Shown: positions 32,608 through 44,600 of the stretch, piece after piece | Layout of the letters: the number at the start of each line of letters is the position of its first letter | Position numbering within the stretch: the stretch's first letter is position 1 | Assembly: GCA_020152595.1 (NCBI GenBank) | Contig: JAIGNY010003797.1 | Location: 441,001 to 505,000 of the forward strand | Reading direction: 5' to 3' | Origin: Chiridota heheva | Taxonomy: Eukaryota; Echinodermata; Holothuroidea; Apodida; Chiridotidae | DNA: 64,000 nt | The notes under the pieces: model-generated | Seen by the model: only the letters and a program-made list of their open reading frames with translations | Told to the model about the DNA's origin: nothing | Databases searched by the model: none | Position numbers and translations under genes: made by a program

Positions 32608-35600
32608 GTAGGTATGATGAGTTAGTCCTGGGACACGGGAAGGAGGTCAAAAAGGAGGTGACAAATAAATTAAGAGTGCAAGGTGGCTGAGGGAGGGGGC
32701 ACAGGTGTTCCTAACGTTATGGCAACCTTTACGCTTACTATATATATATATCTTTCTAAGGCGACTATCGAGCCGTATAAAAAAAAATCCTTTTTTGTAA
32801 TCACTCGCGAATCTTAATTAAACTTTTTTAATCTCTACTCGCATCTGCTGGAGACTCCCTTCTTCGTGTATAAGCTACGGTATTTGTTAGTTTTTCTCCG
32901 ATTAGATGTACAAACGATAAATTTTCTACCAAATGACCATCAAGACAATCTATCCGCCCAACAATTTGCTGCAAACTATAAGAAACGTTGCGATGACGTA
33001 ATTGCAGTGCTGCTTCTTCATGACGTCATCGCAATGTTTTTTTAGTTTGCAGCAAATTGTTGGGCGGATAGACTGTTTTGACGGTAATTTGGTAAAGAAT
33101 TCATCGTTTGTACATCTAATCGGGGAAAAAACTAACAAATACCGTGGCTTATACACGAAGAAGGGAGTCTCCAGCGAATGTGAGTAGAGTAAAAAAGTGT
33201 AATTAAGATTCGCGAGTGGTCAAAAAAAGGGAATTTTTTATCCGGTTCGATAGTCGCATTAGAAAGAGTCCTACCTTTTTTTTATACATATAAGTAAGCA
33301 TATAGGTTGCCATAACGTTAGGAACGTAAGGGAGGGGGGGGGGGGGAAGTAAACAATTTATGAATTATAATTCGGTAAAGTATGTAGGCCTATGTAAACT
33401 CACAATTTTTTATATCTATAAAACATAACTTTAGGCCCCTATTCAGGATTGTTTTTTTCTTTTAAATCTAACTTCAGAATTAAGCAGTCAATCTAAGTAT
33501 GGGATTTAAACCTTCTGAATGGAGTAAATGTAAGGAAAGAAATCCTCCAATCAAATGCAGCGTGTAAATTTACACCTACCACTTTTGTGTACTGCTTCTC
33601 TTAATAACAATATGCATCACCTCCTTTTGCATACAATCTTGAATTTTAAACAGGTGTTTATTGTAGTAGGTCTGACCAGTTTATTATCCCTCAGTACAGG
33701 TTGACATTATGATTGCTGTACGATGCTTGTTAGAAATTAAGTACAATTCCTATGGTTTTTAAATTTCACACGTAGACTTTAACTCCTCAGATTCTTTCTT
33801 CTCAACTAACAATTTCATCAACTGTACTAACTCATACAAGTTACTCTAAAGTTATTCTTCCAGCCTTGACTCAGGGTCCAACCACCATCTCGATGTCAAA
33901 TTGAAAACTTATCTAAAAAAGGAAGGTTCTAAAATTTCTTGTTATCAACTTTCAAAGTGTTCGAAACAAGAAAGCCTCCACTGAAAGTCTTATAAAAGAC
34001 AAAGACCCAGATGTCATTATTGGCACTGAAACCTGGTTAAATACTGAAATCAACAATTCTGACATTTTTCTCGACAACTATACAGTCATTCGCAAAGATA
34101 GAAGTGCAAATGGTTATGGTGGTGTATTACAGGCAATAAAAAATGACCTGACTTTCACTAAGCTCACCAAACTAGACTCTGACTGTGAGATCATTTCGAC
34201 CAAATTTCAATTCCCTAAGGAAAAGAGCATGTACAGTATGTAGGAACTTTTAACAGGCCCAGTCACAATGACCTTACTAGCCTTCTTGAGTTGAGAAAAT
34301 CACTACAAAAGTTGGGGGATAATGCTGACAAAAACTAATGCTATTCTTGCTGGTGATTTCAACCAACCTAACATTGACTGGAGCCAAAACATTATTTCAG
34401 GCACTAACGCTTCCTCCGAAGCAGTCAAAATGCTTCTTGAAGTGGCCGATTCATTCAACCTCACTTGAATGGTGCAGTCACCTAAAAGAGATAACAACAT
34501 TCTTGATCTTGTATTTACTAACAACTCACCAGCTGTTAACACAGCTAATGTCATATCCATTATAAGTGACCATGATATTGTTAAACTGACCCTAACATCT
34601 TCCCTCCTCGTAAAAAGTTGCCTAAATGTAAAATCTATTTAAGGAAAAAAGCTAATACAGAACGCATAAAAGGAGACCTGTCTAAACTTAAAATGCGATG
34701 TTATTCCAAATTCAATAGCTCATTCATTAATGTTGATGAAAAATGGAATTTCTTTAAAAAGAAAATTAAACTGATTATTGAAGAAAAAAAGCACCTCACA
34801 AATTCACCTCAACTAAACTAAATCTACCTTGGTTCACCCATATCCAACACCATCTCTGCAAGAAAACACATAAACTATTCAAAAAAGCTAAAAAGACTCA
34901 ACAAATCCATGACTGGAATACATATAAAAATATTTCTAAACAAATTGACCAAAACAGTACCATCTCTATGGCTATACTCGACTTCTCAAAAGCGTTCGAT
35001 AAAGTCCCACACCAACGTCTGTTATCCAAACTTTCCGCATATGGCATTGATGGAAATCTACTGACCTGGTTTGCATCCTTCCTCAGCAACCGCATTCAGC
35101 GTGTTGTCTGTGATGGCGAAATCTCAAATCCTAAACAAGTTCTATCTGGTGTACCACAAGGTGCCTTTTTAGGTCCTTTACTCTTCCTTTTATATGTCAA
35201 TGACATCCCTGATAATATAAACAGCACGGTTAGACTGTTTGCTGATGATTGTCTTGTAAACCCTCTGGCCAACAAATCCTCCAAGATGATCTAAATAAAC
35301 TTGAACAATGGCAAATGAATTTCAACCCCTCTAAATGCTACATCCTCTCAATATCTCCTAGAAAATGCTATAAATGACCAGTTTATACCTTGTGCAAGCA
35401 GCCACTAAAACATGTTGCATGTAAGCATTGGTGCAAGCGAGCTTTCCGCTTTCATTACGATAGTGACACAAATGAGCTCTTAAGCTCAGATTTACTACGA
35501 TATGGACCTTCAGGCCGCAAGCCTTTTATCCAGAATTCATCATAGGTAGGTATCATAGGTAGGTAGGTAATTTTAGAATGTTCCACTAAACTGCAAGTTG

Positions 35601-38600
35601 ATTTTTCGCTGACAACATTTTTTTGCTCATATAATTTTATTAAATAGTTTTGGTACAAAAAGCTGTGAAAATAAATAAATAAAACATCAAGAAATATTTA
35701 GATTATATCTTAAATATCCTAATGCACTTGTCAGTTGTACGACTCACCCCTACGGCAATGTCAGTCAAAGGTGAGTCATTGACATATGAAATAGTAAATT
35801 TGTGTTTACATGTGCGTCATTGTATCAAATTGTCAGTCACCAGAGTGACTCTGGGGTGGGTCAATTTACTTCAGACCCATTGACTTTGCACAGAGGCGAT
35901 TCATTTGGGGTAAGTCATTTCACAAAAAAATGTCAGTCTTCTAAGTGACTGAGGGGTGCGTCAATGTACATGTTTTGTCCACCCACTTTGGTGCAATGAC
36001 TCACCTTGTCCGGGGGTGTAGGGGTGGGTCACACAATTGACGAGTGCATAAAACTTATTACCCTCTGCTAAAATGTTATAGCCCCGATGGCAGTGTTTTG
36101 AACTTTGACCGTACTTTGGAGAGCTCTTCAGACCATTTTTACGAAAAGAAAATTAGTCCAAAATACTTCAATTAAAGTTAGTAAAATCACCTTTAAAACA
36201 GTTTTTGAAGACTTGGATGGGCTTCAAACATCGATTCTAGTCATTGTGGTGTAATAAAAAGTAAAATGGTTTCGTTTTCATAAAGATCTTAAAACTGAGA
36301 TTTTCCTATACTTTTAACACCAGCCATCATCAACACCAGCCTCCACCAACGCCAGCCACCACCAACGCCAGCCATACTAACACGGCTGGCATCAGTCCCT
36401 ACTGTTGGACTGCCTATGCATGAAATAAGTGATTACATGCTTCGTGACTAGTACCCCTGGAACCCTCCCAGGGGTAATAAAGGCTTGGACTTGGAGCTTA
36501 GCCAGTTTGACCAAATTTAACATGTACACTTTGCTTTCAAATTTATCAAGACATACATTAAAATTATATGAACAAAAGTGACATAAACAGCTAGGCTTAG
36601 GTTTTTTAAATTTCGGCATCCATCTTCGGCATGGAGAAAAACAAACTTTCCACTGTGGATTATATTGCCATTGCAGGCTTGAACCAGACTCAAATCCGCA
36701 ACCTTCTGAATGATTATGAATACATACATATACCATATGCTTTGTGCTACTGAAATTCAAAATGAATCCCCTTTTCTCTCTATAAAGGTAACAATGCAAA
36801 TGTGACCATGAATGATCGCCCGCTCACAGCAACACCTTCCATGATGTTTGACCAAGCTAATGGTACTCCTCACTGTTCCTCCTTGATATCTACATGTATG
36901 GAACAAGCGCTGCTGGAACAACCAGGAGGTGCCTGAACCTGGGTAAGTTTTTCTTTGACATGTCATTGGTTTTGTTTCACTGTTTAGTGTAGTAATGTAG
37001 TAGTGTAGTGTTTAGTGTAGTAATGTAGTAGTGTAGTGTTTAGTGTAAGTTAATGAAATGATGGAATTGATACAGAGCTGGAAAAATCTACGCTTCTGGC
37101 AGTTATAACCGCGGGGAATCGGGAAATATATATTTTTAGATTTCTTGAGTAAACGACAGTATATGTGTCTAAAAATTGTCCCCAAGTAATTGTGTAATAA
37201 AAAGTACATTAATTACGAAAGAGGGAAGTATATAAAGATGTATTCACTACATTTATATTATTTCTGGCACAAATTTTTGTGGGAAAATTTTCGACACCTT
37301 TATTCAGAACAGTGAGAAATTGTATAATTAATTCCCAACTCAGAATCCACAATTAGGCCTATGTGACATTTTGCTCAGTCTGTACTTTGATCATAATATG
37401 TCATACAAATCTTTTTTAAGCTGACTTCAGTATTTTGATCACAAATTTTCTCATATTTCCTCTTGGGGGAAAAGAATAGGATAGTCAATAATTTTCAGAG
37501 CTATTTCCTCTTTTTCACTTGCAATAAACCATCATTTTGATGACATACATTTGTTTTAAAAAGTAGTTCATGAACAGGTAACCCTGGGTGTGTTTGCAAT
37601 GGTAAGAAATGTATACAAGGATCTTTAGATTGGAATACGAAGGATTATTACAGTAGTCTACAGATTATTACAGTATTACTGCAGTGTTCACACTAAGGTT
37701 CAAAATTTGTGAAGGGGGAGGGATTTTCCTGCAATGTGTAAATTGGAAGGAGGGGGATTTCGTTCTGAAAACTACCAATAAAGGGCCAAAAATACCAAAA
37801 TGGACCAAGAAAGAAGCCAAATTTGGCATTTTGCAGGGATCACACAATCACGCACCTTAATGTTAAAACACTGTTATACTGTGACTGCATATTTATAATA
37901 TAGCAATCACAACATAATGAGAAATGGAGAGAGATGATAATTCAATTTTCGGGAAGTGTTTTTTTGTTTTTTTGATATTTAAAATGACAGAATGTAATTA
38001 AATGATAAGTCCAGTTAACTAACAGTGGCGCCATCATGGGAGGCACATGCCCCCTCCCCTTCATGTCTGAAATGTTAAAAACATTATTTTGTCCAAAATT
38101 GTTATTTTTGATCTTTTTTTAAGTCTTGTCATTCTAATTGAGTTTAAAAAGCCATGTATTGCACATATTCAGAATCTTTGGGGTATCTAAAGCTTTCCCC
38201 CTAGACCCCACAAGGGGCACTAAGGCAGGCCGCTTGACCCCATGCCAAAAAGGTTTGTGCCCCCCCCCAATATCAAACCTCTTAAAAGAATGGAATTCCA
38301 AGCGAAGAAACTTGATTTCATAGGACAGCCATGCCCTCGTGATTGACCTATGATTGTATATTGACTATGCAAATTTCAGCTATCCCATAATTATGGACGA
38401 ATGTTATGTTTTTCCCTTCTTTATCTGTTTGTTTGTTTGCTATCAAGATATCTCAAGAACTGATAACTGGACTTTGATTAAATGCTGTGTGTGTTGTGTT
38501 TTTTGCTTAGGAAAGAGGTGGTTAAAATTTGAGACATATTGGAACAGGGGAGGGTTTAAAATGGAGGGGTGGGGATGTATAAGATGAGAGCTGTCAAAAC

Positions 38601-41600
38601 ATATATAGTTAAAACTTTCCAATGGAATGTGCTTATTAAAACAAGGAATTCATTTCTGAAAAGAAATCAAAACAATCAATTTTCTGAAAATTGGATCAAG
38701 TGGCTTTTGGTATTAAAGAGAATCAAAATAATTGGCTTCTTGCCTAAAAGGGAAAATGATGGAATGTGAATCTTGGCTGAATAGAACTTAAACAATAGAT
38801 GCTTAGTCTGAATAAAACTGAAATCAATGATCAGAGGGTAGATCCTGCAGTGTTTAAATACAAATGGAATACAGATCAACAGTGAGAAGAAATTGTTCTG
38901 GGATATAACTAGGTGGGCCTAGGATTTGTGACTTAGATTATATTGGGGATGGGGAATGGACAGGGGCAGAGGTATGTGCTGTACAGAGTGCTAAAATTCC
39001 AAGTTTCTAATAGCATAGCACATGTATGTTGCAAATTTGCAACATGCATTCTAAAATTATATTTAGCCATACAAGTGTATTTCCAACCACAGTATGCTGA
39101 AGTATTAATTGAAATATGCAGAGCAGAAGCATACATGTACATGTATTCAAAAAGGTTATTGACTTTCAGGAGCTGGCAGCCGAAAAATTACAGCAGTGTT
39201 TTTCAAACTTCTCTTGACTTAATATCAGAAAAGATGCACTCAATTTTCAACAGACATCTCCGACCAAATTTTAATCAATTATTGAAAAATTTAGTAACAT
39301 AAAACATTAAAAATATACTTTGCAATAATTGTTCATTTCAGATTCTAGAATTGATGGTGAGACAACCTCGTTATTCCTAACTCCACCCCCTGAGTCACCC
39401 CAGAGAAGAACCCCGACAAGATCATCACCAAGGAAAAAGAGAGAAGCCTCTCCAGAAGTGTCTGTCGAGGAGGTGATGTTATTGGTGAGAAGCACCAAAA
39501 GGCAACGAACGGAGAGAGGAAAAGCACAAAATCACCTTGAGAAACATTTACGGAGCCTCACTCCCCCGCAGCTGTCCACCGTCATCTCTGAAATATTAGA
39601 CAGGCACCCAGAAGTTGAAAAGGTTTGTTAGGTTGATTTATATTATTGTTATTAGAAAATAGAATGAGGTAAATAGCTTTCAAGGAAACCATAACGACCT
39701 TCGGAACATAACATACTTACCTGCTGCTACAATTACAATAGGCTAACAGCTCTCGACCTCACTAAAAACTGCTGGAAAAATTCTAACTCTGCGCCCTTTG
39801 GCCCTTAGACCCTCTTCCCTTCAGAAAAAAATTTTGGATGATTGTGTTTTAACACCTTTAGTGACTTTCTAACACCTTTTGATGCACTTTCTGGAAAATA
39901 TTTTGATTGGATGATTGTGTTTTTAACACCTTTTGATGTACTTTCTTAACACCTTTTGATGTACTTTCTTAACACCTTTTGATGTACTTTCTTCACACCT
40001 TTTAATGTACTTTCTTAACACCTTTTGATGTACTTTCTTAACACCTTTTGATGTACTCTCTTAACACCTTTTGATGTACTTTCCTAACACCTTTTGATGT
40101 ACTTTTATCGAGAATCAACTGTTTTTGGACTCATTCGGGAAGGCTTCACATTGTGTTTGCTTTTTTCCATGTTTTAAAAGTGTTTCTGTGAGTAAGCAGA
40201 AACTTGAAATTGTAACGCTAGTGTGCGAATTAGCAGAATTTTAAAGTCATCACGCTAGCAGTAGTTTTAGTCCTACCTAACTGACTTTGCATAGAGGGTT
40301 GTGCAAGTTGTTTTTCCGTGCATAGCTTAGTTCAACGGACAAGCTTAGCGCTGTGGAAGTATTGTGTCCTCACATGTCGGCCTTAGCTCATCTGACTAGT
40401 TGTGGCTGTGAGGGAAGAAAGTATGTACCTGCTCTCTTGTCTGGTATTTAGCTCAACTGACTAGCCATGGCAGTGGAAATGGGAAGTTGAACTTGAAATG
40501 AAAAAGTTGAATTAAGGTTGAACTAAGAATGGAGGTGTCCTCTGGTCACACCCAACTGACTCACTCCCACCTCCTTATTGGTTCCCCAACCCCTCTGTAA
40601 CAATTGCCACTGCATCCTCACAATCCAACACGTTCTCCTTACTTTCCCCTGTACAACCTTCCCAGAGCTTCCCTCGCTCCCCACAACTCAATTGCTAAGT
40701 TCTCAGAAAAATCCTCCAGATAAAATAATCTCCTTCCTTCAGCATGCATCCCTCTACAACCATATTTAATTCTCCTCTTCCACCCCTCTCTACTTTGTTT
40801 TTGTTTTACCCATGCACCTCCTCTCTCGATCACAGCTTTCTGGCTTTTGTTCTTGAATTATGTTTATGTGACCTCTGCCCTCTGGTATTAATCAAACAAA
40901 CAAACAAAAATTAGTATTTTGATGTTTATGTCCTGCCTTCTGCTTTTAATCAAAAGGTATTTTGCGACATGTTGAGAGCAACGTGACTTCCATTCTTTTC
41001 TCTCTGATAAACTTTACCTTGCACTTTACCACCTAAATTTTGTTTAATTGTATCACCACTTGGGGTGCGAACAGCCATGCTGTCCTCAAAATCTTCAGGC
41101 TCACCATTTGTGCCAAGCTCAACTATGGCAATATCGTCTACTGTGCCGCTCACAACTCTTACCTCAACCACATCAACAGCATCCAAAATAAAGCCCTCAG
41201 GCTTTGTCTGGGTGTCTACAGGACCTCCCCTATCACCAGCCTTCATGTTGAAGCCAACAAACCCCCCTTTCTGCTAAGGTGTAGAAAGCTTAGCCTCTCC
41301 TGTGCTTTTAGAGCCCCACCAACACCCATAACCCTGTTTACAACCTCATTAGGTACCCCAATTTCTCCACCCTCTTTGATAGGAGTAAAACCTTATCCCC
41401 GCTCTTCAGCTTACGCATCAAATCAGAGCTCCATCTTGGCATCAACCCCACCAGTCTTGGCATCAACCCCGCCAGTCTTGGCATCAACCCCGCCAGTCTT
41501 GGCATCAACCCCGCCAGTCTTGGCATCAACCCCGCCAGTCTTGGCATCTTCTTCTGGCCCACTTTTCCTCCATGGGCCACCCTTCTATCCACCTGGGCCT

Positions 41601-44600
41601 CTTCACTCATCACAAAACCCAAACCCACCCTAACCTCTTCATCAACCTCCACAACCAAATCAAAGACCAACTCTCAAACTACACCTCCATCTATACTGAT
41701 GGCTCCAAGGAAGGCGACAAGACAGCTGCTACTGCCATCATCCAAGACATCACCCTCAAGTAACAGGCTTCCCGACTACTCATCCATCTTCTCGGCCGAG
41801 GCCAAGGCCATCCTCCTCACCCTCAACTTTATTGAATACTCCTTGCTCAGCCACTTTGCCTTCTTCTCCAACTCCAAGGCTGTCGTTAATCTTAAATGGG
41901 ATAACCCACATCCCACCTCCTCCGTAAACTCCTTCTGCTCCCCCCCCTCTCTGTGCAGAAAAAGAATGGAAAATGAGAACAGTTTACATACATTTTTTGC
42001 TTTGTTAAGAAATTTACCTGTTGTAAAAATGACTAAACCAAAACTGAAGGTCGTGAATTTAATTTAATGTACAGGTCATGGCAATGCAAATAATCAAAAG
42101 AAATTTTGAAATTAGTATTAATATTTATCCTCATCTGTTTCAGGATCTGTCTGATCTCCTCCCTGAGCCAGACATTCAGTTCCATCTTCAGCAGCTGTCG
42201 GAGCTCCTTCACAGCGTGTACCGATCACTACCTCGACAGAGACTCAGTTCGAGCCGCAGCGCGTTCTGTTATCGACGAGTTAAAACTCACATCTTTGCAT
42301 TTAAAGGTAAGTGGCAAACAGAACTATACATTAAAGATTTAATCATTTCAAATTTAAAACATTCAATATGCTTCCAGGACTGCTTAGTTTATTTGTGGTG
42401 GCGTTCAGACAATTAAACTATAGATCCCCCACAAAGATTGTTAGGTAGGATTTAAATATTTGTTGTTCAGTTATTTTGTGTTTTCATTTATTGTCTGAAT
42501 TGCTTAAATGTATATAGACAGGTAGAGGCAACATTGGGAAATTGATTTTACCAAAACCAGGAAGAAAGCAAAACAAAATCATCAAAATTAGTTCAAAATT
42601 TACAATTTCACAGCTTTTTAAGGATTTTTGTACAAATATGGGCAAATTTGTACATTTTTGTGTTACTCTTGTGATATATGAATGGGACATGTCTTTTTTT
42701 TCTTATATAAATCATTGTTATTTAACCCTCTGCCATTTCTCTTTGAAAGAGGGAAGATAGATCTAATGAAGAGGATTTTATCTTAACCCTCCCCCCTCCA
42801 AACCAACCAACCTCAAGCTGAAGAAGACATTTTGAACATATTCAAGGTCTGAAAATTACAAGAAGAAATTTTAAAGGACTATGGACATCTAGCAGATTTT
42901 AGATATGTGAAAGAGCATGGAAATCTGAGTAGAATTGTTTTTAATTTGTAAAAAGCTATTAAATTTTCATGTTATGACTAAACAAAGTTTCTTGACATGT
43001 TGATTTGTCCAGAATTTGTAATCATATTATAAAAACACTTCATCTAATCTGTAATCAGCTACTTTCAGTGAATTTCATAATGTCTTTTCTAGATACATGA
43101 TGATTTGGGGTGTGATAAAGTTTCATCAAATTTTGCCCGTAGCTCAATTCTATATTTCAGACAACATTGCATTAGGTCTAAACCTCGCAGTGCATTTTGT
43201 TTCTTAAGCCCCAACAAAATCTAAAATCTGTCAGAGTCTATATTGCTCACAACAAAAACCACAATCCAGCCCAAGCAGTTAGCAATTAATGTACACCAGG
43301 GATTTCCACACACTTCACCTCACTTTCCATGATCATAATCTGACATTGATAGTTAACAAATTTCACTGCAGTTACACTGACTTTCACACTCAACACAAGG
43401 ACAAAAGCATTCCCCTGTGGTCAGTGCATCTGGCTTGAAGTAATAATTTACAAATAGGATGGTATTTAACAGTGAGGGTTTTGTTGTTTATTGATGAGTG
43501 ATTTTAAGTAATGTTTTTGTTCAACCTTGTAGGCTTTGAGAATTTTGGACTCAAAATCCATTGCAACAAATTTTCATCATGGATAGCAGAATTAAAAACA
43601 AAAGGTTTTACAAAAGGTAATGAAGGATCCTTCCCCATTGATGTCACACATTATTGTGCAATAACAGCTAAAAATTAAAAATGCTGTAAATTGGTCAATT
43701 TTTAAGCAATTTCAATGGAATATTTTGCTGTTTTAATGGTTTAGATCATATTTTAAACCAATAGAGAGATTTCATCATGTGACTCTTAACTCAACTGGAC
43801 TCCATTTTGCAGGGCAGCGACATCGTTGCGTTTCACGCGTCTTCACACAGCTCAGTCTCATCAAACTTACTCCCCACAACTCAATTGCTGAGTTCTTCCA
43901 GAAAAATCCTCTGGATAAAATTATCTCCTTCCTTCATCATGCTTCCCTCTACAACCCTATTTATTTCTCCTCTTCCACCCCCTCTCTACTTTGCTTTTGT
44001 TTCAACCATGCACCTCTCTTTCTTGATCACAGCTTTCTGACCTTTTGTTCTTGAATTTTCTCATTCTCCCCCTCTTTCCTTTCCGTCCTACCTCTAGAAT
44101 GATCTGAACTCTCAGGCACAATTTGACCCTCGCTGTCGTGGTGCCGTAAAGCCCTCATCAAACAAACAAACTACCTGTTAACCTACCATTACCAGTTCAG
44201 CGAATTTGACTAATTGCAAATGTTGTTCACTTCCGATTTTACTTCATATTGTCCTTAAGTTTTATATTTTCACGGGTATGCAATAACATTAACACCAGCT
44301 GATTGTACGTTATACTCGGACAAAGCCTACATACCTGATATACATGTAAAGTGTTTGCTGCAAATCTAAGTGTGAACGGTAGGTGGATGCCGTCATGTCG
44401 TACAGTAGAAATCTACTTGGAACGTCGATCAAGATCAGATGGAAATTAAGAAAATGTCATTTTATTCCCCCGCTTTCATCTATTAGTTAGAGCTGTGACC
44501 ATTTAGCGTGTACACGCTACACGCTCGCAAATCTTGTAAACGTTTACTAAATACTTCATTGCGAGTAATCGTTTTTCAGTGTCTTGCTGTTGAAAATCAA

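Noticed and set aside
36631-36753. Short plus-strand ORF starting MEKNKLSTVDYIAIAGLNQ
   Set aside because: The complementary strand has a GGTTGCGGATTTGAGTC box typical of SINE heads, and no splice or promoter features support a gene.
36894-36942. Alternative first exon for the Cut8-like gene (ATG, 16 codons plus one base, donor GG|GTAAGT)
   Set aside because: It has the right phase and a strong donor, but a poor start context (T at -3), no promoter-like features and no better fit to exon 2 than 32547-32607. It remains the main rival.
43533-43616. 84-bp exon-like open stretch with acceptor TTGTAG and donor AAAG|GTAATG
   Set aside because: It lies inside the TTAA-bounded transposon, is a multiple of three and so does not mend the exon 3/4 phase problem, and its product has no place in the family pattern.
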